From Thermoanaerobaculia bacterium (GTDB lineage: Bacteria > Acidobacteriota > Thermoanaerobaculia > Multivoradales > JAGPDF01), in assembly GCA_018057705.1 (NCBI GenBank), contig JAGPDF010000010.1, positions 1 to 64,000 of the forward strand: 64,000 bases of DNA, given 5' to 3'. Under the pieces are notes generated by a model. It saw nothing but the letters and a program-made list of their open reading frames with translations. It was not told where the DNA came from and ran no database searches. Positions 1-8,275 of this stretch are shown here, one piece after another. The first letter of the stretch is position 1. Each line of letters starts with the position of its first letter. The translations under genes were made by a program, and so were the position numbers.

Positions 1-336
1 GAAGATCGACGGCAGGACGAAGAGGATCCCCGCCGCGAGACCGCCGCGAATTCCGTGGAGCGTCCAGCCGATGTAGGTCGCGAGTTGCTGAGCTTCAGGT
101 CCCGGCAGGAGCGAGCAGAAGTTGAGCGCGTGCAGGTAGCGCGGCTCGTCAATCCACTTCCTCTCCACGACGAGGTCGCGGTGCATCATCGCGATCTGCC
201 CGGCCGGCCCGCCGAAGTTCACACAGCCGAGGCGCGCCCAGTATCGAAAAGCCGTCGCGAACGACGGCGTCGGGGGCGAAGTCCGAGGCGGGGCCGGGGC
301 CGGCGGACCCGGCTCCGGCTCTGGCGCTGCGATCAT
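1..336 (-). CDS. chrA: Chromate transporter, N-terminal part (cut by window edge)
   Basis: The reading frame runs off position 1; about 112 residues are visible. After a proline-rich cytoplasmic start, the protein shows the ChrA signature: a [10 protein letters not shown] stretch, then MMHRDLV and, further on, [20 protein letters not shown]. These are the conserved loops of the CHR family of membrane transporters, which export chromate or related oxyanions. The ATG at 336 overlaps the stop of the upstream flavoprotein gene as ATGA, so the two are probably translationally coupled. Substrate is inferred from family only; CHR proteins are often annotated without tested chromate resistance. The proline-rich N-terminus (about residues 4-22) is longer than usual. 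Confidence 0.85.
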   Translation of the reverse strand, partial: MIAAPEPEPGPPAPAPPRTSPPTPSFATAFRYWARLGCVNFGGPAGQIAMMHRDLVVERKWIDEPRYLHALNFCSLLPGPEAQQLATYIGWTLHGIRGGLAAGILFVLPSIF

Positions 337-1790
337 CCGGGCGACCAGGCGGGCGCGACGAGACGCCGCCGGCCGTCGCGCGACTTGAGGATCCCCGGTT
401 CCTCGAGATCCTCACGATCCCAGAGCTGGCAGGTCACCTGCTTGTGCATCTGGTCGAGACCTTCGCAGTAGTTCGAGAAGATGCAGCGCCGAACCTCGGC
501 ACCCCGCCCCACGCGGACCTTGCGGAACCAGTCGGGATCGGCGAGCGACTGGCGCGCAGCGGCGATGATGTCGGCGGCGCCGGCGGCGAGCAACGCCTCC
601 GCCTGCGCGAAGCCCGAGATCCCACCGGCGAGAACCACCGGAGTCGTGAAGCCGGCGCCGCGCACCGCGGCGCGGATCGCGGCCACCGCGGCCACATTGC
701 GCCCGAACGGCCCGAAGGCGTCCGAGATCGCCGTCGGCATGCACTCGTAGCCCGAAGGGCCGGTGTACGGATAGGCCGACCAGCCGACCTTCGGCTGCTT
801 GGCGTCCTCGAACTTTCCACCGCGCGACAGCGACAGGAAGTCGACCCCGGCGCGCGCGAACTCGGTGGCGAAGAACGCGGCGTCCTCGACCGTCCCTCCC
901 CCACCCTCGACGCCGATCTTCTCCTTGGCGAGAAAACGGCAGCCGACCGCGAGGCCCGAGCCGACCGCGGCGCGAACGGCAGAGAGAACCTCGAGCGGCA
1001 GCCGCACCCGGTTCTCGCGCGGCCCGCCGTAGCCGTCGGAGCGCGTGTTGAGCGGCGAGAGAAACGACGCCATGGTGTAGGCATGCGCAAAGTGGAGTTC
1101 CACTCCATCGAAGCCGGCGCGCTTCGCGCGCAGGGCCGCGGAAGCGAACAGCGGTGGCAAGACCGCGGGCAAGGAACGCACCGAGGGAACATGGAGATCG
1201 GTCACCAGCTCCCGCGCTCCGAACTGCAGATCGTGCCACTCGCGCTCCGACAGCACTTCGCGCAACTCGGAATCGGTGAGCGTCAAGAGGGCGCCCCGAG
1301 CTTCCACGTCTCCCTTTACCGAGAGCTTTTCTTTCAGGGAGTCGGAGATGTTCAGGAATCGGGAAAGGAAAACCTCCCGCTCAGGCCGCCGCCGAATCGA
1401 AAGAAAATCGATGATCTGAAGAAAGACCTTCGATCGCCCGCCGCTCGCGCGGTGGACGGTCGAGACCAGTTCAGTGAGCCCGGGGAGAAACCGATCGTCG
1501 CCCGCGCGCAGCAAGGGGCCGCTCGGCACGTCGCGGATGCCAGTCGCCTCGACGACGATCGCCCCCGGCTCGCCGCGCGCGAAGCGCTCGTACCAGGCAA
1601 GGACCTCGGGAGTGACGAACCCATCCTCGGTGGCCCGCCAGGGCACCATCGCCGGCACCCAGGTGCGCTCGGCGAGCCGCAGCGGCCCGACGTCCACCGG
1701 CTGGAACCAGCGCGCCGCCGCTGCCGCCTCGGCGGTCGGCCAGGCCGGCTCCGGCAGCGCGTGCCGGATGCGCTCGGGCGGTTTCCACAT
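333..1790 (-). CDS. NADH:flavin oxidoreductase, old yellow enzyme family
   Basis: A 485-residue FMN-binding TIM-barrel protein of the OYE type. The substrate-anion-binding histidine pair is at residues 233 and 236 (ELHFAHAY), followed by the family motif [14 protein letters not shown] and an ENR triplet. The late barrel shows the phosphate-binding LAGGISG segment and a conserved [11 protein letters not shown] stretch. Near the C-terminus three cysteines (C436, C442, C454) sit where larger family members carry an iron-sulfur cluster, but one expected cysteine is not evident, so cluster binding is uncertain. No second NAD(P)H domain follows. A TAGACT hexamer lies 6 bases before the ATG. The gene overlaps chrA by four bases. 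It could be a partner of the CoA-ester cluster at 2778-6074, but a terminator and another gene separate them. Confidence 0.85.
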   Translation of the reverse strand: MWKPPERIRHALPEPAWPTAEAAAAARWFQPVDVGPLRLAERTWVPAMVPWRATEDGFVTPEVLAWYERFARGEPGAIVVEATGIRDVPSGPLLRAGDDRFLPGLTELVSTVHRASGGRSKVFLQIIDFLSIRRRPEREVFLSRFLNISDSLKEKLSVKGDVEARGALLTLTDSELREVLSEREWHDLQFGARELVTDLHVPSVRSLPAVLPPLFASAALRAKRAGFDGVELHFAHAYTMASFLSPLNTRSDGYGGPRENRVRLPLEVLSAVRAAVGSGLAVGCRFLAKEKIGVEGGGGTVEDAAFFATEFARAGVDFLSLSRGGKFEDAKQPKVGWSAYPYTGPSGYECMPTAISDAFGPFGRNVAAVAAIRAAVRGAGFTTPVVLAGGISGFAQAEALLAAGAADIIAAARQSLADPDWFRKVRVGRGAEVRRCIFSNYCEGLDQMHKQVTCQLWDREDLEEPGILKSRDGRRRLVAPAWSPG

Positions 1791-1796
1791 CGGAAG

Positions 1797-1802
1797 AGTC
1801 TA
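1797..1802 (-). promoter_or_regulatory. Putative leaderless -10 element of the OYE gene
   Basis: On the minus strand TAGACT ends 6 bases before the ATG at 1790, too close for a ribosome binding site. It is one of about ten similarly placed TANNNT hexamers in this window. No convincing -35 box was found. Confidence 0.5.
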
Positions 1803-1813
1803 GCGATGAAACG

Positions 1814-1843
1814 AAAAGGGGGACACGATCTCTCGTGCCCCCC
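1814..1843 (-). terminator. Intrinsic terminator after the IPTL-CTERM gene
   Basis: Read on the minus strand, a G/C-rich stem (CCCCC and CACGA arms, one A-C mismatch, 4-base loop at 1829-1832) is followed by TTTT at 1817-1814. It lies about 60 bases past the stop of the gene at 1906-2715 and just before the promoter of the next gene, so it separates the two transcription units. Confidence 0.7.
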
Positions 1844-1905
1844 GTTGAGCTCTCGAGCGAGCCGGCCCGCAGCTGGCGCCGGCGAGGCGGGCGGCGACGC
1901 CCGGA

Positions 1906-2715
1906 TCAGACCGCGCTGCGCCTGCGCAGCACGAGGAACGCCGCGCCCGCGAGCGCCATTCCGAGCAGGACCACTCCCCAGCTCCCGAGGGTCGGGATCT
2001 CGATGATCGAAGGCCCGCCGATTCCCGGGTCACCACTCGCATTGAGGACGATCTGCATGTTGGCGAAGCCGAGCGCGCCGGTGGGCGTCGGGACGACTGC
2101 GCCGCAGGCCGGGGCCTGAAGGTAGGACGGAGCGCTCTCGCCGAGGTTGTTCGAGCCCATGAAGAAGGAGTGGCCGGCCGTCTGTCCGTTCGGAGTGAAG
2201 ACTTCGAGGACCATCTCGAGAGCGCCCGCCGGAACGCTCGCGGCGAGCGGTACCGTGAGAACGGTCAGCGCCTGGTCAGCGAGGTCCACCGCCGCCGTTC
2301 CGACCAGAGTGAGCGTCCCGCCGGGGAATGCTGAGCCGGTGTTGGAGTAGACGTTGACCGTCATCGGCTGGGTGATTCCCGCGCCGACACCGGGCGCTCC
2401 GGCGGCCGCGGACTCGATACCGATCTGGACTTCACAGACGTCGAAACCGTCCGGATATCCGGACATGTCGTAGGCACGGAAGTAGCTGTTGTCGGTGTGC
2501 AGGCCGCCGGTGTTGCAGCTGATGCTGTTCAGGGCGGCGATGCTCTGCGAGGTCGACCGGGTCAGGAATGTCGAGCCGCAGCCGGCGCCCTCCGCGACTC
2601 TGCTGCCCACCTGCCCGGCGACGCCGGTCGGACTGGCGGAGAATGTCGCACCCCAAGACGCAGAAGCCAGCAGGCCGAGCGCCAGCGCCCCTACCATCCA
2701 AGTTCGAGCCCTCAT
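1906..2715 (-). CDS. Secreted protein with IPTL-CTERM sorting signal
   Basis: A 269-residue exported protein. The N-terminus is a signal peptide (Arg-rich start, hydrophobic core, Ala-Ser-Trp-Gly-Ala cleavage region about residue 22). The C-terminus is a textbook IPTLxxWG-CTERM signal: IPTLGSWG, then a hydrophobic helix and a terminal Arg cluster (LRRRSAV). This class is known to be paired with the membrane transpeptidase-like exosortase H, so an xrtH gene is predicted elsewhere in the genome. The central region has no recognised domain; it contains several cysteines and beta-rich sequence. A good ribosome binding site (GGGGGA) lies 6 bases before the ATG, and a terminator follows. It is probably a surface-anchored or released protein of unknown function. 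Confidence 0.85.
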   Translation of the reverse strand: MRARTWMVGALALGLLASASWGATFSASPTGVAGQVGSRVAEGAGCGSTFLTRSTSQSIAALNSISCNTGGLHTDNSYFRAYDMSGYPDGFDVCEVQIGIESAAAGAPGVGAGITQPMTVNVYSNTGSAFPGGTLTLVGTAAVDLADQALTVLTVPLAASVPAGALEMVLEVFTPNGQTAGHSFFMGSNNLGESAPSYLQAPACGAVVPTPTGALGFANMQIVLNASGDPGIGGPSIIEIPTLGSWGVVLLGMALAGAAFLVLRRRSAV

Positions 2716-2777
2716 GCGGAATCCCCCCGTCTAGAGCCAGCAGAAAAGTGCAGTAATTTCAATATGCAAGATTACCA

Positions 2778-4016
2778 TCAATGGTCCTGAAGGTCGCGGC
2801 CGGGCCCGCCCGGCCCCTCGGGACGCAGGAGATCGCGCGCGATGACGAGGTGCTGGATCTCGGAGGTTCCTTCGTAGATCCTGAGTCCCCGCACTGCGCG
2901 ATAGAGCCGGTCCACGACGCTCTTCGCGAGCACGCCGCGGCCACCGAGGATCTGCACCGCGTCGTCCACGATGCGCTGCGCCGCCTCGGTGGCGAAGAGC
3001 TTCGCCATCGCGGCCTCACGCGTCACCCTGGCGGCGCCGCGATCGCTCTCCCAGGCGGCGCGAAAGGTGAGCAGGCGCGAGGCCACGAGGTCAGTCGCCA
3101 TGCGCGCGATCTTGGCCTGGATCAGCTGGAACTCGGCGAGCGCTGCGCCGAACTGGCGCCGCGAGCGGGCATGGGCGATCGCCTCTTCGAGCCCTCTCGC
3201 GGCCATCCCACAGGCCGCGGCAGCGACGGTCGGCCGCAGCATGTCGAGGCTGCGCATGCCCAGTTTGAAGCCCCCGGTCTCGGCTCCCACGAGCGCCGAG
3301 GCCGGAATCCGGCAGGCTTCGAAAGCCAGCTCGCCCAACGGATGCGGCTCCGAGAGCACGTAGGGCGCGACGAAGCGCAGACCAGGAGTCGCGGCCGGAA
3401 CCAGGAAGCAGCCGATGCCGCGCGCCCCCTGCGAACGGTCGGTCGAGGCGAAGACGCAGTAGAAGTCCGCGATCCCGGCATTGGAGATGAAGCTCTTCGT
3501 ACCCTCGAGCACCCAGGAGTCGCCCTCGCGGCGGGCCGTCGTGGCGATCGCGCCGACGTCCGAGCCGGCTTCCGGCTCGGTCATGGCGAAACCGGCGATC
3601 GCCCGGCCGGCGGCGACCAGAGGCAGCCATCGGGCGCGCTGTTCGGCGCTGCCGGCGAGCGTGATCGGCATCGATCCGAGACCCTGCAGGGCGAAGAGGG
3701 CATCGGCGAGCGGCGAGGCCCAGCCGAGCGCCTCGCGAATCAGGCAGAGCGAGCGCAGCTCGGGCTCGCCAACCTCCCCGATCCCGCCAGCGGCTGCGCG
3801 CTCGGAGCTCCCGGAGAGGGCCGCCGGAACGACATGCCTCAGCAGGCCCTCGTCGCCCATGGCCTCGACCAGGCCGCGCGCCGCGGTCCGCGCGGCGGCA
3901 TCGTCGGCCGGCGGTTCGAGGGCCGCGAAGCGTCGCGCGACGATCTCCTCGAGCTGCATGGCGAGCTCGAGGTGCCGCGGTTCCAGGAAGGCCCGGATCG
4001 GCCGCGTGCCCTTCAT
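2778..4016 (-). CDS. Acyl-CoA dehydrogenase
   Basis: A 412-residue FAD enzyme that introduces an alpha,beta double bond into an acyl-CoA. Visible family features in order: an alpha-helical N-terminal domain, the beta-domain signature TEPEAGSDVGA, the TKSFISNAG strand, the RRQFGAALAEFQ motif that contacts FAD, and near the C-terminus QILGGRGV and YEGTSEIQ, whose first Glu is the usual catalytic base. The start at 4016 was chosen because it forms an ATGA overlap with the enoyl-CoA hydratase stop and begins a normal-length protein; the longer open frame upstream has no homologous character. It is the last gene of a coupled mscL-SDR-RidA-hydratase-dehydrogenase run. Chain length or aromatic/alicyclic substrate cannot be told from sequence. 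Confidence 0.9.
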   Translation of the reverse strand: MKGTRPIRAFLEPRHLELAMQLEEIVARRFAALEPPADDAAARTAARGLVEAMGDEGLLRHVVPAALSGSSERAAAGGIGEVGEPELRSLCLIREALGWASPLADALFALQGLGSMPITLAGSAEQRARWLPLVAAGRAIAGFAMTEPEAGSDVGAIATTARREGDSWVLEGTKSFISNAGIADFYCVFASTDRSQGARGIGCFLVPAATPGLRFVAPYVLSEPHPLGELAFEACRIPASALVGAETGGFKLGMRSLDMLRPTVAAAACGMAARGLEEAIAHARSRRQFGAALAEFQLIQAKIARMATDLVASRLLTFRAAWESDRGAARVTREAAMAKLFATEAAQRIVDDAVQILGGRGVLAKSVVDRLYRAVRGLRIYEGTSEIQHLVIARDLLRPEGPGGPGRDLQDH

Positions 4017-4810
4017 CGGAAGTCCGGTTTGCGCTTCTCGCGAAAAGCCTCGTAGGCCTCCCGGAAGTTCCCGTCCTGCATGCAGATCGACTGGATCTCG
4101 ACCTCCGCCGCAAGCGCCGCGTCGAGGTCCATCGCCGCTTCGCGATAGAGCATCCTCTTGGTCACTTCGAGCGCGAACGAGGGGCCCGCGGCCAGCTTCA
4201 GGGCCCAGGCACGCGCCTCTTCCAGGATCCGCTCCTGGGGAACGACGCGACTGTAGAGGCCCATGCGCACGGCGGATTCGGCGTCGAGGAAGTCGCCGGT
4301 CATCAGCAACTCCGTCGCGCGGCCGAGACCGACGATGCGCGGCAGCAGCCAAGAGGCTCCCATATCGGCGCCCGACAGGCCGACCTTGGTAAACAGGAAG
4401 GCGATCTTCGCGCTCGGGGCGGCGATGCGAACGTCACAGGCCGCGGCGATCACCGCCCCTGCGCCAGCCACCGTTCCGTTCAGGGCGGCTACGATCGGTC
4501 TGCGGCAGGCGATCATCGACCGGATCAGCGCGCCGGTGGCGCGGGTGAACTCGAGCAGGCCGCGGGCGTCGGTCTCGAAGAGCTTGCCGATGATCCCCTC
4601 GACATCGCCGCCCGAGCAGAAGGCGCGACCCGCGCCGGTGAGCAGGATCGCGCGAACTCCAGGCTCGATGTCGAGCGCGTCGAAGGTCGTCTTGAGCTCG
4701 TCGTAGACGTCGAAGGTGAGGGCGTTCAGGCGCTCGGGACGATCGAGCGTGATCGTCGCCACGCTGGTCGCGGCGTCGAACTGATAGCGGAAGCTGGTGG
4801 GCTGGATCAT
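4013..4810 (-). CDS. Enoyl-CoA hydratase/isomerase (crotonase) family protein
   Basis: A 265-residue crotonase-fold enzyme acting on CoA thioesters. The oxyanion-hole segments are visible: AFCSGGDV around residue 68 and ALNGTVAGAGAV around residue 110. The segment after FLFTKVGLSGADMG differs from the standard hydratase active site (no PE-x-x-x-G-x-x-P-G motif), so the exact reaction (hydration, isomerisation, ring opening) is open. The C-terminal KRKPDFR tail is typical of many crotonases. It overlaps both neighbours by four bases (RidA upstream, acyl-CoA dehydrogenase downstream), so these products are probably made in fixed ratio and belong to one catabolic pathway. Confidence 0.88.
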   Translation of the reverse strand: MIQPTSFRYQFDAATSVATITLDRPERLNALTFDVYDELKTTFDALDIEPGVRAILLTGAGRAFCSGGDVEGIIGKLFETDARGLLEFTRATGALIRSMIACRRPIVAALNGTVAGAGAVIAAACDVRIAAPSAKIAFLFTKVGLSGADMGASWLLPRIVGLGRATELLMTGDFLDAESAVRMGLYSRVVPQERILEEARAWALKLAAGPSFALEVTKRMLYREAAMDLDAALAAEVEIQSICMQDGNFREAYEAFREKRKPDFR

Positions 4811-5271
4811 GGTCGTGCTCCGATTTCGGGAGTGTCGGGAACTGGCAGCTGCGGTGATGCACCGGGAGAGAGGGCCGCGGTGGCCTCGATCTCGACCAGA
4901 GCGCCGGGTTCGAGCAGGCCCGCCACCTCGACCAGCGCCATCGCCGGAAAATGCCGGCCGACGACCCGGCGGTAGGCCTCGCCGACGGCGCGCAAGTCAC
5001 CTTCGTAGAGCTTCCGGTCCGTGACGTAGACCGTCAGCCGGCAGAGCTCGTCCATACGGCCTCCAGCCTCCACGACGACGGTGCGGATGTTCTCGAGCGC
5101 GCGCTCGAACTGCGGCACGAAACCGCCGGGTGCGAGACGCTGCTCGCGATCCCAGCCGACCTGACCGGCGACGAAGAGGAGGCGGCTCCCCGCCGGCGCA
5201 AGGACTCCGTGGCTGAACCCACGCGGCGCTCCGAGCGCTTCGGGATTGATCATCACCAGTCGCAGGCTCAT
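4807..5271 (-). CDS. RidA family (YjgF/YER057c/UK114) protein
   Basis: A 154-residue member of the Rid family, small trimeric proteins that hydrolyse reactive enamine/imine intermediates or related compounds. Seen: the LLFVAGQVGWD strand, an ALENIRTVVVEAGG helix, the conserved LCRLTVYVTD strand and the FPAMALVEVAGLLEPGALVE end. The archetypal RidA catalytic Arg in the sequence before the final strand (R-x-C/x-V-x-V) is not present in its usual context, suggesting a Rid subfamily other than true RidA. The C-terminal 20 residues are an extra proline-rich tail. The start at 5271 forms an ATGA overlap with the SDR gene. Rid homologues occur in aerobic aromatic-CoA degradation clusters, which fits these neighbours. 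Confidence 0.88.
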   Translation of the reverse strand: MSLRLVMINPEALGAPRGFSHGVLAPAGSRLLFVAGQVGWDREQRLAPGGFVPQFERALENIRTVVVEAGGRMDELCRLTVYVTDRKLYEGDLRAVGEAYRRVVGRHFPAMALVEVAGLLEPGALVEIEATAALSPGASPQLPVPDTPEIGARP

Positions 5272-6074
5272 CCGAGGAATCCTCCGCCGTCGATTCCCAG
5301 AGTCTGGCCGTTCACTCCCCGGGCGCGCTCGTCGCACAGCATCACGACGAGAAAAGCGACCTCTTCCGCGGTGATCAGCCGGCGCTGCGGGTTGGCCGCC
5401 ACGAGCTTCTCGCGCGCCGTTTCGGCCGTGACGCCGGCGCGCGCCACGATCCGATCGACGGAGTGATCGGTCATCGGCGTGTCGACATAGCCGGGGCAGA
5501 GTGCGTTCACGGTGATCCCCTTGTCGGCGAGCTCGGCGGCCAGGGACCGGGTGAGGCCGACGAGCGCATGCTTGGTCGAGGCGTAGGCCGCTATGTAGGG
5601 CGCCCCGGTCCGCCCGGCGATCGACGCGATATGGAGGATCCGCCCCCACCGCCGAGCGACCATACCGGGCACGAAAGCCTGCGCGCAGAGGAACGGCCCG
5701 GTTGCATTGACCGCGAAGAGGCGGTTCCACTCGGCGAGCTCGACTCTGGCCAGCGGCGCGGAGCTCGCGATGCCGGCGTTGGCGACCAGGATGTCGACGG
5801 CGCCGAATCGCGCCTCGGCGGTGGCGCGCAGCCGCGCGACGGCTTCGGGATCCGAGACGTCGCAAACTGCCGCTTCGGCGCTCGCACCGGTCCGGCGGAT
5901 CTCCTGCGCCACGGCCTCGATCTCGTCGGCACTGCGGGCCGCGACGACCACCCGAGCACCGGCCTCCGCCAGGAGCCGGGCGGTGGCGGCGCCGATGCCA
6001 CGGCCGCCTCCGGTCACGAGCGCCACCCTGCCCTCGAGACCGACCTGCACCGTGGGTCGCGTGCCGACGGACAC
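5268..6074 (-). CDS. Short-chain dehydrogenase/reductase
   Basis: A 268-residue NAD(P)-dependent oxidoreductase with a Rossmann fold. The cofactor-binding glycine motif TGGGRGIGAA is near residue 20, the NAG motif near residue 98, the catalytic Ser in the SIAG stretch and the YASTK catalytic Tyr/Lys pair near residue 165, followed by NALCPGYVDTPM. In context with a hydratase and an acyl-CoA dehydrogenase it probably oxidises a 3-hydroxyacyl-CoA or a related alcohol. The start is a GTG at 6074, only four bases after the mscL stop, with no strong ribosome binding site, so translation may rely on coupling. A downstream start cannot be excluded. Confidence 0.9.
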   Translation of the reverse strand: MSVGTRPTVQVGLEGRVALVTGGGRGIGAATARLLAEAGARVVVAARSADEIEAVAQEIRRTGASAEAAVCDVSDPEAVARLRATAEARFGAVDILVANAGIASSAPLARVELAEWNRLFAVNATGPFLCAQAFVPGMVARRWGRILHIASIAGRTGAPYIAAYASTKHALVGLTRSLAAELADKGITVNALCPGYVDTPMTDHSVDRIVARAGVTAETAREKLVAANPQRRLITAEEVAFLVVMLCDERARGVNGQTLGIDGGGFLG

Positions 6075-6078
6075 CCGG

Positions 6079-6468
6079 CTAACCGCGGGCTTTCAGGAGG
6101 TCGCGAATCTCGCCGAGCAGGCGCACATCTTCCGGCACGACCACCGGGGCCGGCGGCTCCGGCTTGCGCAGGGCATTGACCGCCTTGACCAGGAGAAAGA
6201 CGCAGAAGGCGAGGATCAGAAAGTCGAAGGTCGCCTGAATCAGGCTGCCGTAGCCGAGCAGGACCGGCGCCTCGGCAGTGCCGCCGATGGTCAGGGCCAG
6301 CTTCGTGAAATCGACTCCGCCGAGGAGCAGTCCGAGCACCGGCATCAGGACGTTGCCGACCAGCGACGAGACGATCTTGCCGAAGGCTCCCCCGATGATC
6401 ACGCCCACCGCCATATCCATCACGTTGCCGCGCTGAATGAACGTCTTGAACTCCTGCACCATTGCCAT
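6079..6468 (-). CDS. mscL: Large-conductance mechanosensitive channel
   Basis: A 129-residue inner-membrane channel that opens under membrane tension to release solutes during hypo-osmotic shock. Family features seen: the N-terminal amphipathic helix (EFKTFIQRGNVMDMAVGVIIG), the first transmembrane pore helix with small residues (GGAFGKIVSSLV), the periplasmic loop, the second membrane helix (ATFDFLILAFCVFLLVKAVN) and a charged C-terminal bundle helix ending KARG. Length is standard. It is unusual that the next gene, an SDR, starts four bases after its stop, so mscL appears to be the first gene of a catabolic operon. Confidence 0.97.
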   Translation of the reverse strand: MAMVQEFKTFIQRGNVMDMAVGVIIGGAFGKIVSSLVGNVLMPVLGLLLGGVDFTKLALTIGGTAEAPVLLGYGSLIQATFDFLILAFCVFLLVKAVNALRKPEPPAPVVVPEDVRLLGEIRDLLKARG

Positions 6469-6553
6469 AGAAGCCTCCCCATCAAGGTTGTACTGCGCGA
6501 TGTTCGTCCACTTCAGGTGACGCCGCTGCTCTTGCGTTCCGTCCCAAGACGAT

Positions 6554-7300
6554 TCAGCCTAATTCTGCACGCACCGCCTCGGCAAGGATCCCGCCCAACA
6601 CCGAGACGAGCGCCCGGCCTTCGGCGGCCGAGGCCGCCGCCGGGTCGCCGCAGTAGGCAAGATCCAGACCGGCCTCGAGGAACGTCGTCTGGCCCCGCTG
6701 CGCCGCCTCGACGAGAGATACCGGCAGCGGCGGAAGGTGCTGGCGCGCCGCATCGTCCACCAGGTCGGGCCGCTCGGCGAGCACGATCGACGACTCGTAG
6801 CGACCCGCATGGCACGCTCCCGAGCGAAACTCCTTGCCGAGCCGCTCAGCCAGTCGACGCCGGGTGAGATCGGGGAAAGCCACTTTGAGCCGGCCCGCCG
6901 CCCGGAGCGCGTGGACCGCCGAGCGCAGGGCGGCGATCTGCTGCGGATCAAAATGGGAATTGGCGAGCGCCAGCATCGCGACACCGCGCTGCGCGATCGC
7001 CGACCCCAGATCCACGACCAGTGCGGTCAGGGTCTCGGGACGGATGGACAGGGTTCCCGCGTGGGCGTTCGCGAACGGCGCCGGCGCATAGGCCAACGGG
7101 GGCAAGATGAGGACAGCGATGCCCTCTGCACCGAGCCTTTCGGCGCCGTCCCGCGCCATCGCCTCGGCGATCCAGACATCGGTTCCGACGGGCAGATGGG
7201 GACCGTGAGCTTCGATCGCTCCCAGCGGCAGAATCGCGACCACGGGTCCCCGGGAGCAAGTGTCGTCAAGCTCGGTGAGGCTCAGCTCCTGCCAGTTCAT
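6554..7300 (-). CDS. Creatininase family amidohydrolase-like protein
   Basis: A 248-residue protein of the creatininase/MftE family, metal-dependent enzymes that hydrolyse amide bonds of small cyclic or peptide substrates. Metal-binding features seen: LPLGAIEAHGPHLPVGTD around residues 25-42 (Glu, His, Asp ligands), an HAGRYESS segment around residue 163 corresponding to the usual HAGE-x-ETS, and a GDP-x-x-A motif late in the protein. The usual NGHGGN motif reads NSHFDP here, a clear departure that may alter substrate binding. It appears monocistronic, with a TAGCAT hexamer 9 bases before the ATG. No mycofactocin genes are nearby, so MftE itself is unlikely. Confidence 0.82.
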   Translation of the reverse strand: MNWQELSLTELDDTCSRGPVVAILPLGAIEAHGPHLPVGTDVWIAEAMARDGAERLGAEGIAVLILPPLAYAPAPFANAHAGTLSIRPETLTALVVDLGSAIAQRGVAMLALANSHFDPQQIAALRSAVHALRAAGRLKVAFPDLTRRRLAERLGKEFRSGACHAGRYESSIVLAERPDLVDDAARQHLPPLPVSLVEAAQRGQTTFLEAGLDLAYCGDPAAASAAEGRALVSVLGGILAEAVRAELG

Positions 7301-7309
7301 ATCGCGGCG

Positions 7310-7315
7310 ATGCTA
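7310..7315 (-). promoter_or_regulatory. Putative leaderless -10 element of the creatininase-family gene
   Basis: TAGCAT on the minus strand ends 9 bases before the ATG at 7300; no ribosome binding site is visible between them. Confidence 0.5.
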
Positions 7316-7357
7316 GCAGTCGCAGCGCCCGCCAGGCCGGCGCTAGCGGCGAGAGGG

Positions 7358-8275
7358 TCAGGGAATTCCGAGCCGCTTGCGCTTCTCCCAGAGGCCCTTG
7401 CGGCTGATGCCGAGCAGGGCGGCCGCCTTCCCCTGGTGCCCACGGCTGGAATCGAGGGCGGCGACGATCGCCCGGCGCTCGGCTTCGCCGATCGAGATCG
7501 GCGCGCCCGAGCCGCTCTCCACCGGCGGAGGCGGGTCGAGAAGCGGCCCGTCGGCGAGCAGCAGGGCGCGCTCGAGGAGGTTGCGAAGCTGGCGGAGATT
7601 CCCCGGCCAGCCATGGTGCTTCATCCAGGTCCAGGCGCGGGGAGTGAGATCGAGACCGGGGCGCGCGAAACGCTCGCCCAGGTCGAGGACCATCGCCGCG
7701 ACGATCTCCTCGAGCTCGGCGGCGCGCTCGCGCAGCGGCGGGAGGATGAAGGTCAGGACCTCGAGCCGAAAGTAGAGGTCGGGCCGGAACAGGCCGCGCT
7801 CGACGCGCGAGACGAGGTCGTGCGCTCCGATCGCCACGAAGCGGACGTCGGCCACGGCCTCGGATCCGCCGAGCGGCGCATAGCGACGCTCCGCGAGAAG
7901 GCGCAGGAGCTTCGGCTGGCTGGAGAGCGGCAGCTCTTCGACATGATCGAGGACCAGGGTGCCGCCCTCGGCGCGCGCCACTCGCCCGGCCTGGCTGCGC
8001 TCGGCACCGGTGAACGCGCCGGCGCGAAAGCCGAAGAGCTCGCTCTCGAAGAGCGCCGCCGGAATCGCCGCCGGATCGAGCTCGACGAGCGGCGCCGCAG
8101 CGCGCGCGCCGGCCGCGTGGATCCGGCGCGCGAACGTCGAGCGTCCGGTGCCCGGTTCACCGAGAATGAGGACTGGAGAGGAGGAGGCTGCGACCTGCTG
8201 CAGGGAAGAGGCGGGCCCGGGCGAACCTGGCAGACTGGCGAAGAAGGAGTCCATCGCCGGCCGCCCGAGGCTCAC
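7358..8275 (-). CDS. Sigma-54-type AAA+ regulator with altered Walker B
   Basis: A 305-residue enhancer-binding-protein-like regulator without a receiver or other sensor domain. In order: Walker A GEPGTGRSTF (about 39-48), the sigma-54 contact loop GAFTGA (86-91), the Walker B region at 107-111, an arginine-finger stretch FRPDLYFRL, the WPGNLRQLRNLLE segment and a C-terminal Fis-type helix-turn-helix (GKAAALLGISRKGLWEKRKRL). The Walker B pair is Asp-His (D110-H111) instead of the usual Asp-Glu, which should impair ATP hydrolysis. Start is ambiguous: GTG at 8275 overlaps the rsfS stop as GTGA and was preferred over the ATG at 8254. It is the last gene of the rplU-rpmA-obgE-nadD-rsfS series. 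Confidence 0.85.
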   Translation of the reverse strand: MSLGRPAMDSFFASLPGSPGPASSLQQVAASSSPVLILGEPGTGRSTFARRIHAAGARAAAPLVELDPAAIPAALFESELFGFRAGAFTGAERSQAGRVARAEGGTLVLDHVEELPLSSQPKLLRLLAERRYAPLGGSEAVADVRFVAIGAHDLVSRVERGLFRPDLYFRLEVLTFILPPLRERAAELEEIVAAMVLDLGERFARPGLDLTPRAWTWMKHHGWPGNLRQLRNLLERALLLADGPLLDPPPPVESGSGAPISIGEAERRAIVAALDSSRGHQGKAAALLGISRKGLWEKRKRLGIP

